The translations under genes were made by a program, and so were the position numbers. A DNA stretch of 30,362 nt, taken from Mesostigma viride (Eukaryota; Streptophyta; Mesostigmatophyceae; Mesostigmatales; Mesostigmataceae). Location: positions 1 to 30,362 of the forward strand of contig RPFO01001771.1 of NCBI GenBank assembly GCA_009746045.1. The letters run 5' to 3'. Below are positions 9,600-18,265 of this stretch, in pieces. Position 1 is the stretch's first letter. The number at the start of each line of letters is the position of its first letter. The notes under the pieces were generated by a model. It saw nothing but the letters and a program-made list of their open reading frames with translations. It searched no databases and was not told the DNA's origin.

Positions 9600-9682
9600 G
9601 CTCCCACTTGTGACATGCTACCACTAAGCCCAGCAACTCCTGCTCGTGTACAGGGTAGTTACGTTCAGCTGAGCTCATGGTT
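9600..9682 (-). pseudogene. Truncated RNase H start of the gypsy polyprotein
   Basis: MSSAERNYPVHEQELLGLVVACHKWE is the beginning of a Ty3/gypsy RNase H domain. It is separated from RT by a stop codon and shift: the RT frame ends ..EYMSN-stop and the homology resumes a few bases later, as if about four bases (TTAA-like) were inserted at 9683-9690. Downstream of WEQ the frame enters unrelated sequence. The catalytic acidic residues of RNase H that lie further on are therefore absent. Confidence 0.8.
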
Positions 9683-9683
9683 T

Positions 9684-10728
9684 TAATTAGACATGTACTC
9701 TACTGGCTGTGGTCCATAGCCATGGTCTTGCATCAGCACAGCACCTATGGCGCCTTGAGAGGCATCTGACCTAACCTGATAAGGTAGATCTGGATTAGGA
9801 CCCACTAGCACAGGGGTGGATGTGAGCTTCTGCTTCAACAGGTCAAAGGCCTGCTGACACCTATCTGTCCACTCAAACTGAACATCCTTCTTGATTAACT
9901 CAAGCAAGGGGGTGGAGATGGCAGCCATGTCAGGGATAAAACGCCTGTACCACCCCACCATGCCCAGGAAGGACTTGACATCATGTGCAGACTGCAACAC
10001 AGGCCACTCAAGGATGGCAGCAATCTTGGCATTGTCAGGTGTCATACCCAAGGAACTCAACTTGTACCCTAGGAAACCCACTTCATGCCCCCACTCCACC
10101 TTAGACCTCTTGACAGACAAGTGGTAGTGCTGGATGACCTTCAGGACCTCCTCCACGTTCTCCAGATGCTCCTTGAACGTCCTTGAGTGCACCAGGATGT
10201 CGTCCATGTAGGCCACCACGCAGGTCCTGAACACGGGTCTTGCAGGGTCACACAGGTGGGCAATGTCTTTGAACCTGGGATTCCTGAGATCAGGGGAGAT
10301 CTGAGGCAGAGAGTTCCCTGTCAGATGGCCAAAGATAGCATTCACAAACATCTGCATAGTAGCTGGGCTGTTGGAGGCCCCCATGGGCATCACAGTCCAC
10401 TGGAACTGACCCCAGGGTGTGGAGAATGCAGTTTTTGGAATGTCCTCAGTAGCTATCCTGATCTGCCAGAACGCGTGTCGGAGGTCAAACTTAGTGAAGT
10501 AAGATGATCCAGCTGTCCTCTCTAGCAGCTCATCAATCCGTGGCAAGGGATACTTGGACTTCACTGTGACCTTGTTCAGGCCTCTCAGATCAATACACAA
10601 CCGCCATCCACCATCATGCTTGGGGACAAGCAAACACCCAGAGCTGAAAGGACTATTGGCAGGAAGAATGAGTCCAGCTTCCAACAAGCCTGTCAGAATC
10701 ACCTTCAGCTCTGCCATCTCATGCAGCT
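9684..10728 (-). pseudogene. pol: Gypsy reverse transcriptase
   Basis: RT copies element RNA into DNA. Visible motifs in order are LVPKHDGGWRLCIDLRGLN (fingers), FTKFDLRHAFWQI with the first catalytic Asp, TVMPMGASNSPATMQ (motif B region), AYMDDILVHS with the two catalytic Asp, LGYKLSSLGM, and the connection FLGMVGWYRRFIPDMAAISTPL. About 35 extra residues lie between GHLTGN and the YMDD strand, longer than usual. The N-terminal join to protease is broken: the protease frame ends ..YRMGPAA-stop at about 10720, while RT begins ..GQLHEMAELKVIL in another frame, consistent with a small indel near 10728. Catalytic residues are intact, so inactivation comes from frame breaks and truncation. Confidence 0.9.
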
Positions 10729-11681
10729 GGCCCCATCCTGTACATGGGAACAAAGGGGGGTCTGGCACCATCCACAAGCTTGATGACATGAGTGATTGGC
10801 CCTTCAGGAGGGTACTGTGGCATTTTGTCCTCAAAAATGGCAGCAAACCTGTCCAAAAGGGCATCATGCAGCTTCTGCTCCTCCTCCGTGACAGCTGGTA
10901 CTGGGTTCACAGCATTCACCGTGTGGCCATGAGTCTCATCAGAGGGTGAGTTAGGAACCAGATGTAAGAGAAAGACGTGGTCCACTGGGTAAGTAGCCAG
11001 GTAAGACAAGGTGTGATTGGCAGACCATACGTGCTTAAGTAATGCAGCACGTTTCTCTTCCAGTGAAGGCACCTTGACGTCCTCCTTGGCACCTGCAACC
11101 CCTCTCCCATCATTGACAGCCTCATTAGTAGAACAGCACTCTGTGACTGGTCTTTCTCCCCCCTTAATCACTGTGGTGGCGTCCCACACTGACCCATCCT
11201 GAAACTGTACCACCTTCTCAGACCACAAGATGGCAGGATTAGCAGACTCCAACCATGGCATCCCCAGAATCACATCAGCAGCAGTGAGTGGAATGACGTC
11301 TGCTGTGACTGACAAGGTTTGACGTGAGCACACTTGAAAAAGCAGTTGCACGTAGCCAGGTGAGTTACTCTGCCTACCATCAGAATATTGGACCTTGACA
11401 GGCACAGGGTGGGGAAGCACTGGTAAATGCAGCTCCTGCACCAAGGAAGTGGAAATGTAGTTACTTCCTGCACCTGAGTCAATCATGAAGAGACATAAAG
11501 GCTGAGCCAAAGGGACTGGCACGTTCAACAGCCTAGCCTGGAACTTCAAGAGTTGACTGGGGATAGGAGGGCCCAATGGAGTGGTGGAATCAGAGGCAGA
11601 CAAGTTGTTCACAGGACGGACATGCACAGCAGGCAAACCAGTTAACTCCACCGCTGGACGTGGTCCTGGGGGCTCCACTAG
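10719..11681 (-). CDS. Gypsy aspartic protease and pol N terminus
   Basis: A retropepsin-type protease that would cut the gag-pol polyprotein. The catalytic triad reads FMIDSGAGSNYIS (Asp about residue 67 of the open frame), followed by the flap region and the second hydrophobic strand ITAADVILGMPWLE-like text. The frame lies -1 relative to gag and has no ATG of its own at the junction; it is open across the gag stop, so expression by ribosomal frameshifting is expected (site at 11681-11687). The C-terminal end HALLDRFAAIFED..THVIKL is the usual lead-in to RT. Confidence 0.85.
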   Translation of the reverse strand, partial: LVEPPGPRPAVELTGLPAVHVRPVNNLSASDSTTPLGPPIPSQLLKFQARLLNVPVPLAQPLCLFMIDSGAGSNYISTSLVQELHLPVLPHPVPVKVQYSDGRQSNSPGYVQLLFQVCSRQTLSVTADVIPLTAADVILGMPWLESANPAILWSEKVVQFQDGSVWDATTVIKGGERPVTECCSTNEAVNDGRGVAGAKEDVKVPSLEEKRAALLKHVWSANHTLSYLATYPVDHVFLLHLVPNSPSDETHGHTVNAVNPVPAVTEEEQKLHDALLDRFAAIFEDKMPQYPPEGPITHVIKLVDGARPPFVPMYRMGPAA

Positions 11682-13429
11682 TTTTTTGGCAGCTCAGGAG
11701 GGTGATCTGAAGACGAGCTCCCCACTGAAGGCTGCACCTGCTGCTCCTCTATGCCGTCTGCCTCTCCTTCTCCCTCCTCCTCCTCTGCTAGGAGGTGCCA
11801 CAGGGCGTTGATCATCCGACGCCTGTCTTGCCTGCTGAAGCCCTTGGGCTGGAACGGTCCCTTGCCCGAAGCCTGGAAGTTGGGTCTAAACCCTGGCTGT
11901 GCCCTGTGGTCGCTCTGGCTCACCCCAGGAGGGAAGGTGGATGGTCTGGTGAATGGCAGCACTCCCTGAGGACCCTTGGTGTCGCCTGGAAACTGGTCTC
12001 GCTTGGGGCAATCCCGTGCAAAGTGCCCTAGCTGGCCACACGTGAAACAGGCTCCTTTAGACTGCTCCATGGCACTGAGCTCCTCCATCACAGCGTTCAG
12101 CTGGTTCAGGGGCTTCTTAACAGCAGACGCCTGGTTGCCTGCAGGAGGCTCCCACTTGAGGGAAAAATCGGGGACACGGCACAGCGTGAGGGCATAAGAC
12201 AGCACAGTATCCCACTTCCACTCGACATAGTCGAAAGGGGAGAAATGCTTGTCAATATCTACCCTGACTTGAGGGGAGAGCCCATGCAGAAACCTGTGAA
12301 GAGCTTCAGAATCAGAACACTGGGGGATTTTGGCCCTCAGGTTGGTAAACATCTCCACGTATTGTGGTAGTGTCAGGCCTGACTGAGTACAGTTGGCCAA
12401 CGCGTCCCGGTCCAGACGGAGCTGGTCCTGGGGAAGTAGAAAACGTCGAAATGAAAGCATGAGAGATGGCAAATCCTTGCAAGTATTACCTGCCGAGGAT
12501 CGTAAAAACTCATCAAACCTGTCAGCTGCACTGTCGCTCATTCGCTGTCGAACCATCTTCTTCTGGATGTCCAGGGAAAGTCGTTCTTCCGCTCGTTTGC
12601 CGTAGTTAGCAAAGTGGATAGCGAACACATCCTGAAATCGAGTAGAGAAATGATCGAAACTGCGGTGGGTTAGATTAGTGAGCGACAGCTTGTCTACGGA
12701 TTCGATTTTTGGAAATGGCGGGGCGGAACCTTGATGCGGTGGTATAGTGACGGTCACGGGGACGTCGCTGGCGGGGGTGGTGAAGGTGACCGAGGTCGTC
12801 TGCGCTGGATCCTGCCTATCGCTATCCTGCATCTCATTCCTCGTAGTAACTGTGGTACTATAAGGTAAAACCCCTCCGTCACCCAACCGAGGAGCCTCTC
12901 TCCCCACTCCAGCAACCATGTCACGCATGGCCGCCTCCTCCTCCGCAATTCTCTGACGAAGTCTTCCCACATCCTGTTCCACCTCCTCCACCATCTTTCT
13001 ATACGTAGCTGCGTGTTGTTCATCGTGTAGTAATCTGATTTTAGCTGCTGAGAGGCGATCCGCTGCAAGTCTGGTCCCGTCTCTTCCAGGCGTGGTATTT
13101 AGCGGGAAAAGAAATGAAGATGATGCACTCGGCACAGGACTCGTTCGCGCGCTTGGAATCCTGGGCGACAGTGACGCTCCTCGACCCACGCCTGTCAGCG
13201 ATGGTTCGCCTGGTTGGAGACCAGGTGCAATGACGGAAAACTTGGGCCCTATGGACAACGAGGGCCGCCTCACTTCAGACATAGAAGTACGGTTGAAATC
13301 AAGTTGACGCCGTGGAGTACGAGCAGTTGTCTCAGCACCTTCCCTAGCAATGGGTTCCAGAGATGATGACGGATCGCTTGGACCTTGATTAGTAGGGGGT
13401 AAAGGTGATTGTGTCTTCCAACTACTCAT
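11678..13429 (-). CDS. gag: Gypsy gag (583 aa, intact)
   Basis: The structural protein that forms the particle and binds element RNA. Translation starts at MSSWKTQSPL (13429), about 210 bases inside the primer site. The S/T/P-rich N terminus is followed by a coiled coil (about residues 120-175, AADRLSAAKIRLLHDEQ to QRIAEEEAAMRDM), a Retrotrans_gag-like capsid region (about 255-430, including FHYVEMFTNLRAKIP-like and LHRFLHGLSPQVR text) and a CCHC zinc knuckle CFTCGQLGHFARDC at residues 461-474. The tail is acidic and ends PPELPKN at the slippery site. The frame is uninterrupted, in contrast to pol. Confidence 0.9.
   Translation of the reverse strand: MSSWKTQSPLPPTNQGPSDPSSSLEPIAREGAETTARTPRRQLDFNRTSMSEVRRPSLSIGPKFSVIAPGLQPGEPSLTGVGRGASLSPRIPSARTSPVPSASSSFLFPLNTTPGRDGTRLAADRLSAAKIRLLHDEQHAATYRKMVEEVEQDVGRLRQRIAEEEAAMRDMVAGVGREAPRLGDGGVLPYSTTVTTRNEMQDSDRQDPAQTTSVTFTTPASDVPVTVTIPPHQGSAPPFPKIESVDKLSLTNLTHRSFDHFSTRFQDVFAIHFANYGKRAEERLSLDIQKKMVRQRMSDSAADRFDEFLRSSAGNTCKDLPSLMLSFRRFLLPQDQLRLDRDALANCTQSGLTLPQYVEMFTNLRAKIPQCSDSEALHRFLHGLSPQVRVDIDKHFSPFDYVEWKWDTVLSYALTLCRVPDFSLKWEPPAGNQASAVKKPLNQLNAVMEELSAMEQSKGACFTCGQLGHFARDCPKRDQFPGDTKGPQGVLPFTRPSTFPPGVSQSDHRAQPGFRPNFQASGKGPFQPKGFSRQDRRRMINALWHLLAEEEEGEGEADGIEEQQVQPSVGSSSSDHPPELPKN
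11681..11687 (-). promoter_or_regulatory. Predicted -1 ribosomal frameshift site between gag and pol
   Basis: On the minus strand gag ends CCA AAA AAC TAG. The heptamer A AAA AAC is one of the canonical slippery sequences and is in the correct gag register. A -1 slip reads AAA AAA CTA GTG GAG and enters the protease frame exactly, bypassing the adjacent TAG. A short GC-rich inverted repeat (CCAC..GTGG, 16 bp overall) lies about 15-20 bases downstream and could act as stimulator, but no pseudoknot was modelled. Confidence 0.75.
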
Positions 13430-13636
13430 ACTTCCACATGAAGTCGCGATCGTCTGCCTAGTAGAGACAACGGTTACGGCTGACTTCTAGTGTTAAAGAG
13501 CAAGACAGTCACATAAGGATGTGTCTCTCTCTGTATCACCGTAAGTTTTCCGCAACTCTATGAATCTTCTCGGATGACAGACATCTGAGTTGTACTACCC
13601 GGAAGGTTACTACTTCAAGAGAAACACCAAGGTAGA
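13430..13636 (-). other. 5' leader of the gypsy element
   Basis: About 200 bases between the primer-binding site and the gag ATG. No upstream coding frame of note. This is where a packaging signal would be expected, but none can be recognised from sequence alone. Confidence 0.6.
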
Positions 13637-13651
13637 GATCCTCCGATACCA
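13637..13651 (-). promoter_or_regulatory. Primer-binding site, initiator-Met tRNA type
   Basis: TGGTATCGGAGGATC on the minus strand starts two bases after the LTR end (..GTTACA TT). It resembles the TGGTATCAGAGC primer site of many plant retroelements, which pairs with the 3' end of initiator methionine tRNA, with one mismatch in the first eleven bases. It fixes the LTR boundary and the direction of the element. Confidence 0.8.
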
Positions 13652-13652
13652 A

Positions 13653-14189
13653 TGTAACGACTAAAAAATGATCATCAACATCATCCACAGTCCAATATGA
13701 AAGATCTTTTACCTGGGTTGCTTTCTTGAGTTGCAGAACTTCAAGTATCCGAGCAACGTTGAGATGGAAATTCCACAGCCCGTGATTTAGGGAATCACAA
13801 CCCCTTGTAGACACAAAGACAAGCTCGTGTATAGACGACCTCTGTGGAACTGAAAGACGTCTATCGCCAAGGGGTTTTATGAGTGGACAACAAAGACAAG
13901 CTTTATTATACCATGATGGATCAAAACCAACGTCAAACAACAATGGCGACCCCACGTCCTTGATATCAACGTGTTGTCGAACTTGCTCCAACCTTAGCCT
14001 GAAGAGAACCAATCAGAAACATGGAATTCTATACAAGATCTTCGTATCCATCCTGATCACACAAAACAGAACAACACCACACACAGCCTGGCAGAATCTT
14101 CCCATGAGATCCTAAATCTGTCGTAAGCACTGAAGTCCCAAAGGAGCATTTAAGACTCACTAGTACTAACCAACAAACTACAACCCCCC
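13653..14189 (-). repeat. Inner, 5'-truncated LTR copy of the gypsy element
   Basis: 537 bp directly next to the primer site, ending in ..TTAGTCGTTACA. It matches the outer LTR over its whole length with few differences, mostly single-base length changes and a 3-base difference near 13786. It lacks the first ~220 bases of the LTR and begins at GGGTTGTAGTTTG. TATAATAAAGC at 13900-13910 (minus) could be promoter TATA, AATAAA poly(A) signal, or both. Confidence 0.85.
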
Positions 14190-14195
14190 TACCAA
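14190..14195 (-). other. Junction of the tandem LTR duplication
   Basis: Between the two LTR copies lies TTGGTAG on the minus strand, i.e. the first bases of the primer-binding-site region, followed at once by internal LTR sequence GGGTTGTAG. The breakpoint shares GTA with the LTR text ACGTAGGGTTG, so a short-homology template switch or end joining explains the duplication. Confidence 0.7.
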
Positions 14196-14364
14196 TGTAA
14201 CGACTAAAAAATGATCATCAACATCATCCACAGTCCAATATGAAAGATCTTTTACCTGGGTTGCTTTCTTGAGTTGCAGAACTTCAAGTATCCGAGCAAC
14301 GTTGAGATGGAAATTCCACAGCCCGTGATTTATTAGGGAATCACAACCCCTTCACTAGGAACTC

Positions 14365-14695
14365 AATTTCTGAGAAAATTCTCAAAAACCCTCAATTTTC
14401 TCACCCCTTTGAGAAAAAAGGTGAGAAAAGTGAGAAAAATCTCAATTTTTTTCCGCAAACGCTAGGCAACAAAATCTCACCAGGGTGAGATTTTGGTGAG
14501 AAAAAGGGGGTTTGGGTGAGATTTGGGTGAGAAAAAACCCTAAAGTGAGAAAAAAGGTGAGAATGGGTGAGAAAAAGTGAGAAAAAGTGAGAAAAAGTGA
14601 AAAAATTGAGAAGTTTCTCACCAACACGAGAAAAATCACTAACACGAGAAAAATCACAAGTCAACGTGGTGAGAAATTTCTCACCAAGAGTGTAA
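14365..14695. repeat. Left subterminal GTGAGAAA array of the CACTA-like element
   Basis: Many copies of GTGAGAAA or GGTGAGAAA variants spaced about 10-20 bp. It includes a 26-bp palindrome at 14470-14495 (half CAAAATCTCACC, one central mismatch) 117 bp from the element end. In En/Spm-type elements subterminal repeats bind transposase; the same role is inferred here from position and orientation. Confidence 0.8.
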
Positions 14696-14754
14696 CACGA
14701 AAAAAATCATGAGCTTTATTTCATTAAGTCATTAATATGAAAATAAACTCAGCA

Positions 14755-14816
14755 CCACTAATTAATTAATTACATGATTAATTGAACTCGTGCTCCCGTT
14801 GGATCACGGAGCACCG
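14755..14816 (-). mobile_element. Short 3' end of a LINE related to the one at 18744
   Basis: TTAATTAATTAATTAC-type repeats (14757-14786) followed by CTCGTGCTCCCGTTGG..CACGGAGCA. The same join of a TTAA tail with this hairpin occurs at 18716-18773. On the minus strand the hairpin TGCTCC/GGAGCA precedes the tail, as in a LINE or SINE 3' end. Beyond 14816 the two loci diverge, so this is a very 5'-truncated copy or a SINE sharing the tail. It lies inside the CACTA-like element. Confidence 0.6.
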
Positions 14817-16970
14817 AAGTGCTTTTAATCCCTGTGTGTGCACAACAGGAAGGGCACAGACCCCCTTTCTCCTTCATGCCAAAGGCATGTCGCAGCTGCT
14901 ATTGGACCCGATAAACGATCCGGCAATCTGTGGGTGCAATAAGACCCATGTGAGCATATCATAACGGGTGCATGGGCAAGTGATCTGAGCATTGCCATGA
15001 CGTAGCATGGTTGTACAAGGACTAAGCTAAGGCTATGGCTGGTTGTGTACCGTGTGTTAGCGGTGCACGTGACTAGGTATAATGGCTCAGCTAGGCAAAC
15101 ATTCTAGGCATGGCTGCCATGGCGGCAGAGACTGCCAATGATTACAAGCTAGGGCTATTCTAGCCCGCAGGGGGCGTCCACATCTCGTGGTTGATCATCA
15201 GGTCCCCGCCCCTCCAGTAAACCTTGGGACGTCAGGATTGTTGATTCCCAGCACGTTGAACGCGTTGTGTCAGCACAGCGATCCCCCCTGCATCCAAACA
15301 AAGGCACACCGATAACCAAGAAAAGAGTATGCAAATGTGCAGCCTTGTTCATTGAAATTATGGCTGGCTTACGCAAAGAGCGACTGTAAGATGACCTATA
15401 CAGTGGGGCCGGAAACAGCTTGCTTGATCAGGGCGTGTTTTTCGAGCTTCACTGGCCGGGAGTGTCTAGTGGTGAGAACCATTGCTGCGATCGCTTTCCC
15501 ACCATTTACGAGGAAATACCCGCAAATGAAAAACCACTGAAACGGTCTAGCTTGATTCAGTCATTGCATTAGCCACATGCCATCATGCATGTTTCCAAAC
15601 GTCCAAGAACTGCCCACGGTGCAAATGCAAAAATCCGGAGGACACGACCTCATTGCTTCATATTTGTATGCAGAAGAATAAAAAAGTAACATGCATTAAG
15701 GGCCCGCCTGCATAAAGGGCCTGAATTCTGATGCGGGCCCAACGGCAGCACCGCCAAAGCAGATAAGGGCCCGCAGTCTGATGCGGGCCCCACGGCACCA
15801 CCGCCATAGCAGAGCTCGAAGGTCGTGGTGCGCGTGAAACGTACGTACCTATGCCCTTTGTCGGTAGGTGCCGTTGGGGTCAAATTGGGTGCCGCCAAAA
15901 TCGGGCCGACGCGTCAATAGACTGAGGCCGTCGATGAGTGCCATCATGCGGCTTGGGTCACTTCTGTTGGAGAACTTCAGCTAAGTTAACTTAACGCAAA
16001 CCACTGGTCGCCCGCGTCGGGAACCGGCCCAACGGCTCTCCCGCAACAGAAAATTACGCGGCATACTGCATAAGTCGTCGGATGGTTACATTTCGACGGT
16101 CAAGATTTCATGATGAGGTTTGCGTTCAATTTGCCGCAGTTTGCCGCCCAGAGAAAGTAGTTGTTGGACTCGTTGCCCACGATGAAACACAATCAAGCAA
16201 GCCGTTTCCGGCCCCACCGTGTAGGTCATGTAGTCGCTCTTCACGTCAGCCAGCCGTAATTTCAATGCACAAGGCTACACATTTCCATCTCCATTCATAT
16301 TCATAATCCTGCACGACTCGAAAACGCGGACAAGATAACGGCAGGCTCGAGCTACCATGGTCCGGATTCTCCCGATTTCTGGCCTGCGCTGGTTGTCTCC
16401 TTGATATTGGCAACTCTCTCCGGTAAGAGATTTTCCGCAGTTTGGCTGTTTCGAAACGTTAATTAAGTGAGATGCCTTCGGATCAGGAGACTCACACAGC
16501 CGCGAAATCATGCCAAAGGTCATATGTTCGATCCCTTGCTGGTAGCTTCTGAGCTTTCTTATTTTCTGTGTTCCGCGGAATCTCAGATTTGGGCCGCTAG
16601 CGTTTTCACGTTTGTTGCTTTCTGATCCGACGACAACGTTGTGCCTTGCTCGTGTGACATCTGGCGCATGGTGTGATTCATGTGTATGGTGCTGCCTTGC
16701 CACATGGGGCTGCTTTGCCATAAGAGTGAGTGTTGGGTTCTACACATTTGCTGCATGGACCGTTAGGTGCTGGTGAGCTCTTCCTTGTAGAACGCTTACA
16801 TCTATGTCAAGGATCTGATTTCTTTTCCTCTTGCGTATATTGTGTCGGTTTGTTTATTTCTTGCAGGGACCACGAGAGTAAAATGCAAGCGGTTCCACTT
16901 TCAAGTCAGCATGTGACGCCCTGTCGACCGGCACGCTTTGTTAGCTAGCTACCATATAGTATTTGATGAT
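14817..16970. other. Internal region of the CACTA-like element, no gene recognised
   Basis: About 2.1 kb with open frames up to 148 codons on the minus strand (16275-16721), none with convincing composition. Two structures are visible: a ~40-bp direct duplication around GGGCCCGC/GATGCGGGCCC (15690-15800), and a ~95-bp imperfect inverted repeat (15330-15422 versus 16186-16282). Confidence 0.6.
15330..16282. repeat. Imperfect inverted repeat (~95-bp arms) inside the CACTA-like element
   Basis: The left arm 15330-15422 reads GCAAATGTGCAGCCTTG..GGGGCCGGAAACAGCTTGCTTGA. The reverse complement of 16186-16282 reads GGAAATGTGTAGCCTTG..GGGGCCGGAAACGGCTTGCTTGA. The arms agree across their length with scattered substitutions, separated by about 760 bp. 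This may be a nested foldback element or two opposed copies of another repeat. Confidence 0.8.
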
Positions 16971-17119
16971 AGGCATTGAATGCGGAAGATGTCATAACGC
17001 CATAACAGACTGTGTTGAACAGGCATTGAATGCCGAAGATGTCATAACGCCATAACAGACTGTGTTGAACAGGCATATTTGAATGCCGAAGATGTACATA
17101 ACGCCATAACAGTGTTGAA
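16968..17119. repeat. Three tandem ~50-bp repeats
   Basis: Three units of about 50 bp with the theme AGGCATTGAATGCCGAAGATG..CATAACGCCATAACAG..GTGTTGAA. The third has small length changes. Located just inside the right subterminal array of the CACTA-like element. Confidence 0.9.
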
Positions 17120-17279
17120 TAGTTGAATCAACGGGTTCTTGCAGCTGTAAACATTAAAATTATTCAAACATTTAATGAAAAAATCATTATTGTTCGTGCT
17201 GTTTTGAACAGCGGTTGTTACTGGCACTGCATGCATGTGTCTGCTGCCAGCATATTGCATTATGGGTGTGTTTTTCAGC

Positions 17280-17597
17280 GCTGTGTTTTCTCACTTTTCT
17301 CACGTCCTGTTTTTCTCACTTTTCTCACGTCCTGATTTTCTCACTTTTCTCACGTTTCACACCTCCCGTTTTTCTCACTTATCTCACGTCCTGTTTTTTG
17401 AGATTTTTCTCACGTTTTTCCCCTTTTTTCACCTTTTTGGGGCAATCTCACCCGGGTGAGATTGCCCTTTTCTCACCCATTCTCACCCATTTCTCACCCT
17501 ATTTTCTCACTTTTCTCACCCATTCTCACCCATTTCTCACCCTTTTTCTCACCCATCTCACCCTTTTTCTCACCTTTTCTCACCCATTCTCAAAGCC
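17280..17597. repeat. Right subterminal TTTCTCAC array of the CACTA-like element
   Basis: Mirror of the left array: more than twenty TTTCTCAC or TTCTCACCC units. The inner half has a ~25-bp higher-order period with CTCACGTCCTG. A perfect 26-bp palindrome (half GGCAATCTCACCC, SmaI centre) lies at 17441-17466, 143 bp from the end, matching the palindrome in the left array. Confidence 0.85.
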
Positions 17598-18214
17598 GAG
17601 TTCCTAGTGTTGTAGACACAAAGACAAGCTCGTGTATAGAAGACCTCTGTGGAACTGAAAGACGTCTATCGCCAAGGGGTTTTATGAGTGGACAACAAAG
17701 ACAAGCTTTATTATACCATGATGGATCAAACCAACGCTCAAACAACAATGGCGACCCCACGTCCTTGATATCAACGTGTTGGTCGAACTTGCTCCAACCT
17801 TAGCCTGAAGAGAACCAATCAGAAACATGGAATTCTATACAAGATCTTCGTATCCATCCTGATCACACAAAACAGAACAACACCACACACAGCCTGGCAG
17901 AATCTTCCCATGAGATCCTAAATCTGTCGTAAGCACTGAAGTCCCAAAGGAGCATTTAAGACTCACTAGTACTAACCAACAAACTACAACCCCACGTGGA
18001 TCAGGCCACGACCAATGAGGGCTCCTATCAGTAGTACCAACCAACAAACTACAACCCTACGTGGATCAGGCCACGACCAATGAGGGTTCCTATCAGTTGG
18101 TTGACAAAGTATCAGCTCCAAGTACCGTCGTCTTAGAAACCTCATAACTTTCTCAATACTGATCCAAAAGTCCTCGAATAAAAGCCAAACATTCACAAAA
18201 CAAAGGATGTAACA

Positions 18215-18265
18215 ACAAAGTCATTTTTGCTTGTTACATAACCTAACTCTAAGCTATCTAGTCCG
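18215..18265. other. Junction between LTR and inverted RT fragment
   Basis: Contains TGTTACAT (18233-18240), the inverted match of ATGTAACA at the LTR end (18207-18214), 18 bp apart. It may be chance, a small hairpin, or the start of a second LTR in the opposite direction, of which nothing else is visible. Confidence 0.4.

Larger units (their letters stand above)
14353..17609. mobile_element. CACTA-like non-autonomous DNA transposon (3,257 bp) inside the LTR
   Basis: Ends are perfect 12-bp inverted repeats, CACTAGGAACTC and GAGTTCCTAGTG. The empty site is present in the inner LTR copy at about 13797-13812 (AACCCC TT GTAGAC). Comparison shows a 2-bp TT duplication, 14351-14352 and 17610-17611. 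Terminal CACTA is the hallmark of the EnSpm/CACTA superfamily, which usually makes 3-bp duplications, so the 2-bp one is atypical. Each end has a long subterminal array in opposite orientation. No transposase or other convincing protein is encoded, so mobility would need enzyme in trans. Confidence 0.85.
9600..18214 (-). mobile_element. 5' half of a Ty3/gypsy LTR retrotransposon, truncated in RNase H
   Basis: On the minus strand the order is LTR (partly duplicated), primer-binding site, gag, protease, reverse transcriptase, start of RNase H. Homology ends after ..VACHKWEQ near 9600. No further RNase H, integrase, polypurine tract or 3' LTR is present, so the element is 3'-truncated and cannot move by itself. 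Protease-RT order with the YMDD-type RT and a CCHC gag supports Ty3/gypsy, but with integrase missing the assignment rests on RT style (FTKFDLRHAFWQI, FLGMVGWYRRFIP). The outer LTR is interrupted by the CACTA-like insertion at 14353-17609. Confidence 0.9.
14196..18214 (-). repeat. Outer complete LTR (5' LTR), split by the CACTA-like insertion
   Basis: The LTR begins TGTTACATCC at 18214 (minus) and ends ..GTTACA at 14196, with the insertion occupying 14353-17609. Without it the LTR is about 760 bp. Inside, near 17993-18090, about 76 bp are tandemly duplicated (GGCCTGATCCACGT..GTTTGTTGG unit). TATAATAAAGC lies at 17705-17715 (minus). TG..CA ends and the adjacent primer site support the limits. 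Confidence 0.82.

Noticed and set aside
16450-16560. tRNA-like B box (GTTCGATCC) near 16525
   Set aside because: No matching T stem, acceptor stem or A box at the right distance, so no tRNA gene and no clear tRNA-derived SINE.
16275-16721. 148-codon minus-strand frame inside the CACTA-like element as a transposase
   Set aside because: No transposase motif, irregular composition, and part of it lies in the inverted-repeat arm.
14353-17609. The insertion as a second LTR element or as the internal region of a retroelement between two LTRs
   Set aside because: The flanking LTR pieces are two halves of one LTR, and the insert has CACTA inverted ends with a TT duplication and no retroelement protein.
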